Origin: Bacteroidales bacterium
Lineage (GTDB): Bacteria > Bacteroidota > Bacteroidia > Bacteroidales > JAFGUD01
Length of the DNA: 37,859 bases
Assembly: GCA_016936595.1 (NCBI GenBank)
Contig: JAFGXO010000228.1
Coordinates: forward strand, 1 to 37,859
Direction of reading: 5' to 3'
The notes below the pieces were generated by a model that was given only the letters and a program-made list of their open reading frames with translations, had not been told where the DNA came from and ran no database searches. Shown piece after piece: positions 1-8,688 of the stretch (its first letter is position 1; each line of letters opens with the position of its first letter). The position numbers and the translations under genes were made by a program.

Positions 1-2
1 AA

Positions 3-110
3 TTCCGCACAGCTTGTCCCGATAAATTTCGGGATCCGGTTCTGTGGGGGGACTGGCAGAGTAATCTGCCGTTCTATCCCGATTATGGTGCATTAAAAAT
101 CAGAATATGA
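3..110 (+). CDS. C-terminal fragment of a gene entering from the left
   Basis: One frame is open from the window edge to a TGA at 108-110 and encodes about 35 residues, ending in an aromatic stretch (LWGDWQSNLPFYPDYG) that looks protein-like. The TGA overlaps the ATG of the next gene (ATGA), the usual sign of translational coupling. No start lies in the window, so this would be the tail of a longer gene. The family cannot be recognised, and chance openness over 35 codons is possible. A short hairpin (CCCGA/TCGGG) lies inside it at about 19-34. Confidence 0.3.
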   Translation, partial: FRTACPDKFRDPVLWGDWQSNLPFYPDYGALKIRI

Positions 111-703
111 GTAAACGAAATATAATATCATTGATAATATCAATACTTTTTGTTTTAACTATAAGATTTAGACCTATTTGGGAAAGAAATCCGGGAGGTT
201 TATGGACAGCTTTATTCTTCTTATTGATTGCAATTTTATTCTTTTGGTTGATAACTCTAATAATAATTGAGATTGTTTATTTAATTAAACACAGAAAAAC
301 ACTTAAAATAAAATTATTTATACCAATTGTTGTAATGATAGTTTTGCTATTTGACGGAATGTATAACCCTTTTAAAATAGATTTAAATAAATTATATGGA
401 AATGTCATTTTTAGAGCTTGCTATGAAGGAACTCAAAATTAAGCGACATTTAAATTATTGGAAAATAATAAATTTGAATTACACTGGACTGGTGTGTTTT
501 TTTATGATGAGTTTTTTGTAGGCACATATCAGAAAAAAAATGATACGCTTTTTTTAGATTATAAAAGGAAAAAGCCAGTTAGATTTGGAGATATAATATT
601 TATGAACAATGAAGATGAAATATTAGAAACAATTAGAAAAGAGGGCGATAGTTTAATTAATGTTGTGCCTTTTTATTACGGATATTGTAAAGGACTAAAT
701 TGA
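107..703 (+). pseudogene. Membrane protein gene interrupted by an in-frame TAA
   Basis: The frame starting at ATG 107 stops at TAA 440-442 and continues in the same frame to the TGA ending at 703. The first part (111 codons) is a three-helix membrane protein ending in FRACYEGTQN. The second part is soluble and beta-rich (ELHWTGVFFYDEFFVGTYQKK) and has no ATG at its beginning, only a TTG at 458. Reading through the stop gives one natural protein of about 198 residues: three membrane segments plus a C-terminal beta domain. I infer a single gene broken by a nonsense change (for instance CAA or GAA to TAA). Two separate genes with a TTG start are less likely. The function is unknown. The TGA end is 7 bp from the GTG of the RhuM gene. 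Confidence 0.6.
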
Positions 704-710
704 TTATAAG

Positions 711-1748
711 GTGAAAAATAACAAAAAAATACAAATACGAAATAGTACTGCTGAATTTTTGATTTTTACCAATCAAAGTAAAACTTCTTCAATAGAAGCA
801 AGATATGAAGATGAAACAATTTGGCTAAGTCAAAAATTAATGTCTGAATTATTCGATGTTGAAGTAAATACTATTAATTATCATTTAAAAGAGATTTATA
901 AAAGCGGTGAGATACAAGAAGAACGAACTATTCGAAAATTTCGAATAGTTCAAACCGAAGGTAAACGAGAAGTAAATAGAGAAGTAGACTTTTATAATCT
1001 TGATGCAATAATTTCAGTAGGATACCGAGTGAATTCTGTTCGTGCAACTCAATTTAGACAATGGGCAACTCAGGTTGTAAAAGAATATGCAATAAAAGGA
1101 TATGTTCTTGACCGTAAACGAATGGAAAACGGAACTTTTATAGACGAAGATTATTTTGAACATCTACTTGAAGAAATCCGTGAAATTAGATTAAGCGAAA
1201 GACGCTTTTATCAAAAAATAACAGATATTTACTCAACAAGTATTGATTACAACAAAGACGCACCAACAACAAAAGATTTCTTTGCAAAAGTGCAGAACAA
1301 ACTACATTATGCAATACATCAACACACAGCAGCAGAATTAATTGTAAAACGGGCTGATAGTCAAAAAGATTTTATGGTCTTAACTTCTTGGAAAAATAGT
1401 CCAGAAGGAAAAATTCTTAAAAGTGATGTATCAATCGGTAAAAATTATTTAACCAAAGACGAATTGGAGAGTTTAGGGAGAATTGTAAATGCTTATCTTG
1501 AATTGGCAGAAGACAGAGCAAAACGACAAATTCCAATGACTATGGAAGATTGGGCGAAAAGATTGGATTTATTTCTTCAATTTGATGATAGAGAAATTCT
1601 TCAAAACGCGAGTATTATTAGTGCAGCAATAGCAAAGGTTCACGCAGAAACAGAATTCGAGAAATATAGAGTAATTCAAGATAAATTATTTCAATCAGAT
1701 TTTGATAAATTAATAAATGGAATTAATGACAAACAGATTGATAAATAA
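711..1748 (+). CDS. RhuM family protein
   Basis: A 345-residue protein with the features of the RhuM (virulence_RhuM) family. An N-terminal segment resembles a DNA-binding domain (ETIWLSQKLMSELFDV, then VNTINYHLKEIY, about residues 35-65). The conserved core reads YNLDAIISVGYRVNS, followed by RATQFRQWATQVVKEYAIKGY (about 95-135). A helical C-terminal region follows and includes a Fic/DOC-like HTAAELI segment near residue 205. RhuM proteins are common in genomic islands and phages of many bacteria; their biochemical role is not established. The start is a GTG (711); no better ATG occurs before the core. The gene stands alone, between a broken gene and a GC-rich hairpin, which suits an accessory locus. 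Confidence 0.85.
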   Translation: MKNNKKIQIRNSTAEFLIFTNQSKTSSIEARYEDETIWLSQKLMSELFDVEVNTINYHLKEIYKSGEIQEERTIRKFRIVQTEGKREVNREVDFYNLDAIISVGYRVNSVRATQFRQWATQVVKEYAIKGYVLDRKRMENGTFIDEDYFEHLLEEIREIRLSERRFYQKITDIYSTSIDYNKDAPTTKDFFAKVQNKLHYAIHQHTAAELIVKRADSQKDFMVLTSWKNSPEGKILKSDVSIGKNYLTKDELESLGRIVNAYLELAEDRAKRQIPMTMEDWAKRLDLFLQFDDREILQNASIISAAIAKVHAETEFEKYRVIQDKLFQSDFDKLINGINDKQIDK

Positions 1749-1753
1749 AAGAT

Positions 1754-1873
1754 TAACACCATAACATCAGCCTTGGCGACTAGTGGTGCTTGCAGCTTGC
1801 TCCGTTTCGTGGGCATCGCCCATTCCACTACGCAAGCCGCAAGCACCACCGTCGCAAGGCTGTGTTCGGTGAG
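1754..1873. repeat. GC-rich nested hairpin, attC-like in outline
   Basis: This block is much richer in G+C than its surroundings. Outer arms at 1771-1793 and 1839-1859 pair over about 20 bases with small bulges (CCTTGGCGAC...GGTGCTTGC against GCAAGCACC...GTCGCAAGG), and an inner perfect hairpin GGGC-ATC-GCCC sits at 1811-1821. The flanks CCATAACA on the left and TGTTCGGTG on the right can extend the stem. A long, imperfect stem-loop downstream of an accessory gene recalls integron attC sites or dispersed Bacteroidetes palindromes, but the right side does not match the GTTRRRY core. The rest of the 322-bp gap (1749-2070) shows no gene. Confidence 0.5.
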
Positions 1874-2070
1874 AAACAATCAAAAATGATAATTTGAAAT
1901 TCTTACATTAAATCACAAAAAATGAAAACAGAAGTTAAAATACTATTATACCCATATAGAATTTAACTGTTTGACAAGTTGGAACGTTGAAATCCCGGTC
2001 TCAGCATAATGCCAAACGTTATGCCATATAAAAACAAAATAGAACTGATAACCATATTTTTTATTTAGAA

Positions 2071-3129
2071 ATGAACACATACAAACATACTTTAATTTTT
2101 CTTTTATTGATATTGATAAGCCTTCACGCTTGTAAAAGTTATTCAAAAGAAGAAATCGAATTGAACGCTTCACTAAACTCTAATTCCCTATTCAATAATA
2201 GTATTATACATAATTCTATAAACGATACAATCATTGTAAAATCTCTAAACGATTGCATAAAATATTATAACCAATATAAATACTATCCCGATAATTTTAT
2301 AAATAGTTTACAAATAAGCGAAATACAAATTCCTTGGCATAGCTTGCATTATTTAGATAAAATTGAAAATAATTTATTTTTTATTATATATTCTTATTCA
2401 ATACAGAACGAAGAAGGCTGTATTGAACTTATTACCTGCGATTCTTTGGGCAATGTTTTTAATAATTTAGTTATCTCTCAAATTTATAGTGAAATATTCT
2501 TTGAAAAAGTGGACAAAAATATTTACAGAGTATACGGAAACAATCCAGATGGAAACGGCATTTCTGAAGATATAAAAACAAACAATTCTGATTATGATTT
2601 TGACTTTAATGCAACAATAGAAAATAATAACGACATTATTATTGGTTCTTTAAAATCAACTAATACTTTTACTTCTTTACTTAATGATTACGAAAAAGAC
2701 AAAAAACCCAAATTAAGCCTTGAAGAAAGCATTTTTGGGGAAATAAAAGAAAAAGAATATGTAAAAGCATATTACGAAAACGAAATTATTCTTTTAACAG
2801 ACGATTTTGTAATTATTAAAGTATTAAAAGTATTAGAAGAAGGGGGGTATGAGAGTAGTCTCTCTCTGAATAGTTATACTCTTGATGGTGAATTAATTTC
2901 TGAAACAGATGGAATTATTTATACAAATGATGAATGGTCTGGAAGTGAAATAGAAATTGAGTTGGACGAAGAAAACTTTTTTATTAGCATAAAAGAAACC
3001 GAAACACGATACAAAATTGTTGAAGGAGAAGATGGTACTCAAAATATTGAAGAAAATAAAGATTATTTGAAAATTCAGGAATATAAATTCCATTATGATA
3101 ATAGGGGGAAAATAGACAAAATTAAATAA
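2071..3129 (+). CDS. Hypothetical lipoprotein
   Basis: A 352-residue protein beginning with a lipoprotein signal peptide: hydrophobic core LIFLLLILISL, then the lipobox LHAC with the cysteine near residue 21. It should be lipidated and held at the outer or inner membrane facing the periplasm or surface. The mature part is rich in Asn, Ile and acidic residues, with alternating hydrophobic patterns typical of beta-structure (EIEIELDEENFFISIKE near residue 290). I recognise no family. It sits alone in an accessory stretch, 322 bp after the RhuM gene, and converges on the minus-strand dus gene. Confidence 0.7.
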   Translation: MNTYKHTLIFLLLILISLHACKSYSKEEIELNASLNSNSLFNNSIIHNSINDTIIVKSLNDCIKYYNQYKYYPDNFINSLQISEIQIPWHSLHYLDKIENNLFFIIYSYSIQNEEGCIELITCDSLGNVFNNLVISQIYSEIFFEKVDKNIYRVYGNNPDGNGISEDIKTNNSDYDFDFNATIENNNDIIIGSLKSTNTFTSLLNDYEKDKKPKLSLEESIFGEIKEKEYVKAYYENEIILLTDDFVIIKVLKVLEEGGYESSLSLNSYTLDGELISETDGIIYTNDEWSGSEIEIELDEENFFISIKETETRYKIVEGEDGTQNIEENKDYLKIQEYKFHYDNRGKIDKIK

Positions 3130-3280
3130 AATGACATAACTTTTGGATGAAAAACATTTCCGATAAAATGCTATGGTATTTTTTGCTACAAATCAAAAAC
3201 GGAAGCCATCTTTGTACTAAACAAGCATGATAAATTAGCATCAAAAAAAAGAATAATACCCAGCTATTTATACTGATTTT

Positions 3281-4234
3281 TTAATTATTTGAAAAGTTGT
3301 CTATAATTTTGGTTCTGAAAATCTCACTAATCGTCACATCGTAATTTCTTAGAGATTTTGCTTTTTTAATCTGTTTAAATACTTTTCTGCTATTTTCAAA
3401 AAATAAAGAAAAATATTCCCAGTAATTTGTCATTTTGGATAAAACATGTGAATCTCCCGAAAGAGAATTTTCAACTTGATGTAATAAATAATTATGAAAT
3501 TCTCTGAAAATTTGCTTTTTTTCATCAAGTGAAAAAGTTTTACCATTTTTTATTTCGGAAGCAAGAAATGGATTTGAAATTAAGCCTCTTCCAATCATAA
3601 TATCACTAGTTATTGGTTCAATCTTTTCTTTATAATAATCTAAATTTGTTATATCTCCATTGTATATAATTTTATGCGATAATATTTTTGCAATTTCTAT
3701 AAATTTATCTAAATATATTTCTCCTTTATAAAGCTGCTTGCCGGTTCGAGGGTGAATAATTATTTCGGTTAAATCGTGATTGTTTAAAATAGGAATAATT
3801 TTATCTATTTCATTTATTTGGTTTAGTCCAAGTCTCATTTTTACAGAAACTTTGGTAGAAATATTTTTTAAACTTTCAGTTAAAATTGAATCAATTTTTT
3901 CCGGTAATTCAAGCAATCCGGAGCCTAGTTGTCTGTTGGTTACCATTGGATAAGGACAACCTAAATTCCAATTTATTTCATCATAACCGTAATCTGAGAG
4001 CATATTTGCCAGAAAAATAAAATCTTCGGAATTATTAACCATTATTTGTGGAATTATTGGTATTCCTAAATTATTTTTGGGCAAAATATCTCTTATTTGA
4101 GCTTTTTTTAACTCTTTTTTGTTTGATAATCTTATGTATGGCGAAAAAAACTTATCAACATCACTAAAATATTTTAAATATGCATTTCTAAATTTATAAT
4201 CCGTAATGCCTTGAAGTGGTGATAAATAAATCAT
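3281..4234 (-). CDS. dus: tRNA-dihydrouridine synthase
   Basis: A 317-residue FMN-dependent enzyme that reduces specific uridines in the tRNA D-loop region to dihydrouridine. The TIM-barrel motifs are in order: LSPLQGITDYKFRN at the N-terminus (flavin site), NWNLGCP with catalytic Cys93, VSVKMRLG with Lys132, IIHPRTGKQLYKG with His161, YNGDI at 191-195 and IMIGRGLISNP at 212-222 (phosphate binding), then a helical C-terminal domain. Length is normal. The short form with LSPLQGIT resembles DusC-like members common in Bacteroidetes, but the subgroup and target uridine cannot be fixed from sequence alone. It is the last gene of a likely minus-strand operon, 15 bp after the deoxyribosyltransferase-like gene. 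Confidence 0.92.
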   Translation of the reverse strand: MIYLSPLQGITDYKFRNAYLKYFSDVDKFFSPYIRLSNKKELKKAQIRDILPKNNLGIPIIPQIMVNNSEDFIFLANMLSDYGYDEINWNLGCPYPMVTNRQLGSGLLELPEKIDSILTESLKNISTKVSVKMRLGLNQINEIDKIIPILNNHDLTEIIIHPRTGKQLYKGEIYLDKFIEIAKILSHKIIYNGDITNLDYYKEKIEPITSDIMIGRGLISNPFLASEIKNGKTFSLDEKKQIFREFHNYLLHQVENSLSGDSHVLSKMTNYWEYFSLFFENSRKVFKQIKKAKSLRNYDVTISEIFRTKIIDNFSNN

Positions 4235-4249
4235 TTTTAAAATTTGGTT

Positions 4250-4708
4250 TTATAACGATAACTTTTTCTTGGCAAATTCAATAATTTCATCAATATTATC
4301 GAACTGTAAAACATTATATTTTTGACAAACTATGTCTACATTTCCTTTTCTCCAAAAACCTACGGGACAGCAAACAACCATTTTACCTGATTTAGCAAAT
4401 AAACCAAGTTCAAGTAAACTAATTGGTGATTTTGTTTTGGGGTCAAAATACATCAGAATAAAATCAGCTTTTTCAAGAGCTTCTAACTCCCAATTAACCT
4501 GAATCTTAAACTCATCGTTTTCAATTGATTGAACCCAGCTAGAGTCCCATTCTTCACGTCTTGGATTCAATATCGTTACATCAAAACTTTTTAATTTTGA
4601 AATTACATTTTCCTGCCAATTTTCCGCAGTGTCTTGTTCTATACTTCCAGCTAAAAATATTGATTTTGTTGTAAATTCAAGTATTTCGGGTGCTGTAATT
4701 ATTTTCAT
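4250..4708 (-). CDS. Nucleoside 2-deoxyribosyltransferase-like protein
   Basis: A 152-residue protein of the nucleoside 2-deoxyribosyltransferase superfamily. Visible motifs are the N-terminal nucleotide-binding strand IFLAGSI (about 17-23), NPRREEWD (48-55), QVNWELEALEKADFILMYF (70-88) and PISLLELGLFA (95-105), in which Glu100 is the likely nucleophile. Classical members swap the base on deoxynucleosides; small bacterial members may act on other nucleoside or nucleotide substrates, so the exact reaction is open. It lies between the yitT-type gene and dus on the same strand, with 65 and 15 bp gaps, in keeping with one transcript. Confidence 0.82.
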   Translation of the reverse strand: MKIITAPEILEFTTKSIFLAGSIEQDTAENWQENVISKLKSFDVTILNPRREEWDSSWVQSIENDEFKIQVNWELEALEKADFILMYFDPKTKSPISLLELGLFAKSGKMVVCCPVGFWRKGNVDIVCQKYNVLQFDNIDEIIEFAKKKLSL

Positions 4709-4773
4709 TTTGTTGTTTTAAAAAATGAATTTTGAAAATTTTACATCTTTTGCTAAAAAAAAGTCGTTCAAAT

Positions 4774-5634
4774 CTACAATTTTATTCTATCAAACCCAAT
4801 TCCAAAAACTGCCGAAACTTTTGCTTCTGAAATAAATGCATCATTGTCAATTTCAGCAAGAATTCGCAAAACTTTTTGCTTATCATGTTTTCTAATTATA
4901 ACAAACAAAACATCAATTTCGTTTTTTGTGTACCAACCTGTTCCTTTCATTAGAGTAACTCCACGGCCAACATTTAGTGTAATTTCATCAGCTATTTCAT
5001 GGCTTTTTTTCGACATTACTGTTAATTGATAAGATTGTTTGGCTCCATCTAAAATCAAATCGAGAGTATAAGCAAAAACGCCCATTACAACGTAGCCATA
5101 AACAACTGTTTCTATTTTTCTGGAAATAAAATACGATGATGCAATAATCATTATGTCTATGTATAGAATAATTCTGCCCGGGGAAATATTTTTATATTTG
5201 TTTATTATTAGTGCGATAATATCTGTTCCGCCGGAGTTTCCTCCATTTACAAATGCAATTCCAATTCCAACTCCGGCAAATGCACCTCCAATAAGAGCAG
5301 ACATAAAACGGTCGCTTATAATTGGTTGAGTTATTACTTCTGGAAGAATAAAAAATAATGCAGAAACTGTTGCGATTCCAAAAACTGACGCTAAACCTAT
5401 TTTGGCACCTAAAATTTTCATTGCCAACAAAACCAGAATAGAATTGAATAACAAAACACTAATACCAATTGGAAAACCGGTAATATAAAATATAATTGAT
5501 GATAATCCCGTGATTCCTCCACCTACTATTTCGGCTGGTATCAGGAAAGCAACCCAACCAAAAACGTTAATTAAAAGCCCAAACGTTATAAAGAAGTAAG
5601 ATTTTACAAACGAAATAGCACGCTGTTTTTTCAT
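4774..5634 (-). CDS. YitT family membrane protein
   Basis: A 286-residue YitT-family protein. The N-terminal two thirds carry about five or six transmembrane helices, beginning with FFITFGLLINVFGWVAFLIPAEIVGGG, with the family motif GGNSGGTDIIA near residue 131. The C-terminal 75 residues are a soluble domain of the DUF2179 type (GVTLMKGTGWYTKNEIDVLFVIIRKHDKQKVLRI, about 225-260). Members are found across bacteria and are thought to be transporters; the substrate is unknown. Upstream, the minus-strand sequence contains TACTTTCG, one mismatch from the Bacteroidetes -7 element TAnnTTTG, so a promoter may lie just before this gene. Confidence 0.9.
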   Translation of the reverse strand: MKKQRAISFVKSYFFITFGLLINVFGWVAFLIPAEIVGGGITGLSSIIFYITGFPIGISVLLFNSILVLLAMKILGAKIGLASVFGIATVSALFFILPEVITQPIISDRFMSALIGGAFAGVGIGIAFVNGGNSGGTDIIALIINKYKNISPGRIILYIDIMIIASSYFISRKIETVVYGYVVMGVFAYTLDLILDGAKQSYQLTVMSKKSHEIADEITLNVGRGVTLMKGTGWYTKNEIDVLFVIIRKHDKQKVLRILAEIDNDAFISEAKVSAVFGIGFDRIKL

Positions 5635-5763
5635 TTCAAAAGATTTATGTGTTAAAAATAAACTGTATTAAAAAAAGCGTGCGAAAGTAGTTCATTTTTT
5701 AATATTCCATCTTTTATCTTTGTTAATTTTAAGTTAAATCATGAAAAAAAATTATGCATTTAT

Positions 5764-6138
5764 TTATTTAATGTTCAGAGTATAAATGTAAGAGCCCGGA
5801 ACATATTCTTTTTGCCATAATGAAGTATCTTTTGCAAAATTAAAGTCGTCAAAAATAGTGTCATTTAAAACAATTATTTTTTCAAATATATCTGAAACAA
5901 CAAGAGGATCAAGTTTACCTGAAAAAAAGCCCTGCATTTCATCGTTTTGTAAAATCACAGCAGAAGAATCAGGAAGAATTGAAAACACAGAAACTGAGTC
6001 GTAGTTCTTAATTTGTGTTTTAATATCAATAGATTTATTTGTTTTGTTTACAACTACAAAATTGTGATAAATAGGTCCTTCGCAAGAAGCAAATAGTAGT
6101 GCAAATAATAGTGTTATAACTGTAAATTTATTTTTCAT
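5764..6138 (-). CDS. Small hypothetical lipoprotein
   Basis: A 124-residue protein with a clear lipoprotein signal: FTVITLLFALLFASC, lipobox FASC with the cysteine at residue 19. The mature domain of about 105 residues shows alternating hydrophobic strands (HNFVVVNKTNKSIDIKT) and looks like a small beta-sandwich. No family recognised. It is monocistronic: 129 bp separate it from the next minus-strand gene downstream, and a terminator-bounded gene lies upstream. Confidence 0.75.
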   Translation of the reverse strand: MKNKFTVITLLFALLFASCEGPIYHNFVVVNKTNKSIDIKTQIKNYDSVSVFSILPDSSAVILQNDEMQGFFSGKLDPLVVSDIFEKIIVLNDTIFDDFNFAKDTSLWQKEYVPGSYIYTLNIK

Positions 6139-6163
6139 GTTTATCTTTATTAAAAATTGGTGT

Positions 6164-6171
6164 GCAAAATT
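6164..6171 (-). promoter_or_regulatory. Probable -7 element for the small lipoprotein gene
   Basis: On the minus strand the sequence reads TAATTTTG, a perfect match to the Bacteroidetes -7 consensus TAnnTTTG, about 25 bp before the ATG at 6138. The upstream -33 TTTG is not clear, so the assignment rests on one element and its position. Confidence 0.4.
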
Positions 6172-6199
6172 AGTTTTTTCCAGAAATTTATAAAATAAA

Positions 6200-6226
6200 A
6201 AAACCTCTCAATTTGAGAGGTTTTTA
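6200..6226. terminator. Intrinsic terminator (bidirectional)
   Basis: A hairpin ACCTCTCA-ATT-TGAGAGGT is flanked by A-runs on the left and T-runs on the right, so it can terminate in both directions. It lies 4 bp past the stop of the minus-strand coiled-coil gene (6231-6998), which it most likely terminates. Confidence 0.85.
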
Positions 6227-6230
6227 ATTT

Positions 6231-6998
6231 TTACAGTCTGTTTTTCAGTTCATCTAACTGATTTTGGTAATCAGAAACCTGAGAACCCTGAATATCGTCA
6301 CCATATTTAAGGCTTAAATCTTCTAATTGTTTAACGTATTCTTGTTTTAGAGCAACTTCTTGTTGTAAATCTTCGATAGTATAATTTGCCATTGCAATTG
6401 TTTCTTCGCCGCTTAAATCTTCGTTTGTAGCATTTAATCTGTTTACGTGTTTATCCAAACGTTTATTCTGACGTTGTTGGGTTTTGGTTTGTTTTAGCTT
6501 TGTCCTCAATTGTTCATGCTCGGTTTGAAGTTTATCTAAAGTTTCAATTTTAGATTTTTCAGTAAGCATGTGATTAAGACAACTATTTACAATCTGATCG
6601 GTTTTTTCAATCTGTGCTTCCTGAAGTTTTTCGGCATATTGCGCTTTTATTTCCGGATAATTTTCATACAATTGAGTACGAAGAACTTTGTCGTCAAAAA
6701 GGCTGCCATAAGTGGTTTCAATAGCATCATTAGCCCACTCTTTTAGTCTGTTTATTTTAGCTTCAGCTTTAAATTTTTGTTGTCTGATACTAGATAAAGC
6801 TTGTCTGACTTGACCTTCTAAATCAGAAGCTCCGCCGTCACCTTTTGATTTTTTAGAAGAAGCTATAAGCAAAATAATAAACAGTATTATTAAAATTCCG
6901 CCTATTAATAATAGCCACCAAGCAAATTTAATTATTAAAAATACTATTGCAACAACTAGCAATAGTCCTAAAATTCCATAAGAAGAACCGTTTTCCAT
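6231..6998 (-). CDS. Membrane-anchored coiled-coil protein
   Basis: A 255-residue protein. Residues 8-47 form two closely spaced hydrophobic segments (ILGLLLVVAIVFLIIKFAWW, then LLLIGGILIILFIILLIA), a hairpin membrane anchor. From about residue 60 to the end it is charged and heptad-like, rich in Gln, Glu, Lys and Leu, which indicates long coiled coils. No enzymatic motif is present. It starts 4 bp after the stop of the hybrid-kinase gene on the same strand, so the two are very likely co-transcribed and may function together. The role is unknown; phage-shock-like or scaffold functions are possible but unsupported. Confidence 0.7.
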   Translation of the reverse strand: MENGSSYGILGLLLVVAIVFLIIKFAWWLLLIGGILIILFIILLIASSKKSKGDGGASDLEGQVRQALSSIRQQKFKAEAKINRLKEWANDAIETTYGSLFDDKVLRTQLYENYPEIKAQYAEKLQEAQIEKTDQIVNSCLNHMLTEKSKIETLDKLQTEHEQLRTKLKQTKTQQRQNKRLDKHVNRLNATNEDLSGEETIAMANYTIEDLQQEVALKQEYVKQLEDLSLKYGDDIQGSQVSDYQNQLDELKNRL

Positions 6999-7002
6999 AT
7001 CT

Positions 7003-8643
7003 TTAATTTAGTTTTTGAGTTTCTGTAATTTCTATAATTTTATGATATATGTCTTTGATTTTAAATGGTTTAATAAAATAATCGTCAAATCCGAATTTTA
7101 AAATATCGGTTTTGTTGTAAATAAGAGTGTTTGCCGTAATTGCAACAATAGGTGTATGAATGCCAATTGATTTTTCAAGTTCTCTAATTTTCTGAACAGC
7201 TTCAATTCCGTTTATTTTTGGCATTTGCAAATCCATAATAATTGCTTCGTACTTTTTTAATTCCAGCATCGAAATTACTTCTTCTCCATCTACAGCAATA
7301 TCTATTTTGTCGAAAAAACTTTCAAATCCCAAAGTGTAAATCTTTTGGTTAATTTCATCGTCTTCTGCAAGTAAAACTCTCAATTTTTTTTCTGATTTTT
7401 TTTCTTTGTCGTTTGGTTTTTCATCAATTTCAGTTTTTTCTTCAATTGTTTTTTTGAAAGTAAAAATAAAAAATGAATTTGAATTATCTGTATTTCCAAA
7501 GTCGATTTCTGAATCAATTTGTAATACTAAACTGTTTATATATTCAAAATAAATAATTAAATTTTCATTTAAAGCAAAATTAAAATTGAAAAATTTATTG
7601 AAATTGATTTTCAAACTGCAACAATCTTCTTTCTCAAAATTTTCGATTCTAATATGTGTCTTTTGGTTTGAAAATACAAAGTTTATTACATCAATAACAC
7701 AAAATATTATTTTTATTAGTGTAATTTGTTTGTTGATATTTGTGTTAAAAGCCTTGTTATCCAAGGTGTTAGAAAAGGTTAAATTAGGGTTGTTTAAAGA
7801 ATAATAAAGAGTGATTTTTTTGACTATTTCGAAAAAATTACATTTTTCCTTCAAATTCATATTATCACCCATTGAAGATGCCTCTATTACAGCTAATGAA
7901 GCAGAAAAGCTACTTAAAGACAGCCTTTTGTAGAGATCTATTTCATTTCCTGCTTTTAAATTTGTGTCCTTTGATAAATCATCATAAACTGTTAAGTTAT
8001 TTACAGTTGATCGAATTTGTTGAAGCGCAAAACCAATTAAATTTTGTCTTTGTTTCATCCAAATTGTTTGTCGTTTTGCAGCGCCACTGACAATGGCTTT
8101 TTCTTCCTTAATTTTTTGTGAAAATAAATATAAAAACAATGCAAATACAACTAAAACAACACTAATACTTGCTACTTCTTTTGAATCGTATTTGTTGAAA
8201 ATATCTGTGAATATATAAAATAAATCAAAGAATGAAATGCTTATAAGTGAAATTAAAAACACTTTTAAACCTTCATAAATTATCAACGAAAAAATTGGTA
8301 TAAATAAAATGAAAACTAAACCCGAAAAAGGTATTTGTTTGCTTAAAATTAAAAAAAGAACGATTATTAAAATTGCAGTAAGACTTATTAGTTTTAACAA
8401 GTTCAGTTTTATTTTTTGTTTTTTGTACAACAATAAAAAAGCTGAAAAGAATATTGCATCAAATATTCCCACAAAAAACAAATGAATATCCAAACTTATT
8501 CCCACAATAATAATCAATGAAAGTATGATAAAAATTGATATTTTAAGACTAGCTAGATATTTTTTTAGTACAAACCCCTCGTAATCAGTTACGTTGAATT
8601 TTTGCCACAAAAAAATGCGTTTATTTTTTTGAGTTTCTTGCAT
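7003..8643 (-). CDS. Hybrid histidine-kinase-like protein, degenerate kinase plus intact receiver
   Basis: A 546-residue protein. Residues 30-175 hold about six transmembrane helices. A two-component kinase layout follows, but where a DHp box should read SHEIRTP the sequence reads LQQIRST (about 207-213), so the phospho-accepting His is replaced by Gln. Residues 270-400 occupy the place of an ATPase domain yet show no N, G1 or G2 box. Residues 420-540 form an intact receiver: acidic pocket LLAEDDE, phospho-acceptor Asp471 in IIMDLQMP, Thr503 and Lys525 in YFIKPF. I infer that it cannot autophosphorylate and receives phosphate from another kinase, or works as a scaffold. It is divergent from the secreted-protein/sensor operon at 8689. 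Confidence 0.75.
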   Translation of the reverse strand: MQETQKNKRIFLWQKFNVTDYEGFVLKKYLASLKISIFIILSLIIIVGISLDIHLFFVGIFDAIFFSAFLLLYKKQKIKLNLLKLISLTAILIIVLFLILSKQIPFSGLVFILFIPIFSLIIYEGLKVFLISLISISFFDLFYIFTDIFNKYDSKEVASISVVLVVFALFLYLFSQKIKEEKAIVSGAAKRQTIWMKQRQNLIGFALQQIRSTVNNLTVYDDLSKDTNLKAGNEIDLYKRLSLSSFSASLAVIEASSMGDNMNLKEKCNFFEIVKKITLYYSLNNPNLTFSNTLDNKAFNTNINKQITLIKIIFCVIDVINFVFSNQKTHIRIENFEKEDCCSLKINFNKFFNFNFALNENLIIYFEYINSLVLQIDSEIDFGNTDNSNSFFIFTFKKTIEEKTEIDEKPNDKEKKSEKKLRVLLAEDDEINQKIYTLGFESFFDKIDIAVDGEEVISMLELKKYEAIIMDLQMPKINGIEAVQKIRELEKSIGIHTPIVAITANTLIYNKTDILKFGFDDYFIKPFKIKDIYHKIIEITETQKLN

Positions 8644-8688
8644 TACATTGTTATTTTTAACGAAAATTTTCAGTAAAATTAGTTAAAA

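Noticed and set aside
1754-1873. Canonical integron attC site
   Set aside because: The right end reads GTTCGGT instead of GTTRRRY and no integron integrase is in the window, so only an attC-like outline is claimed.
1691-1879. Minus-strand frame through the GC-rich hairpin
   Set aside because: It overlaps the RhuM gene end and the palindromic block, which explains its openness; no domain or signal is visible.
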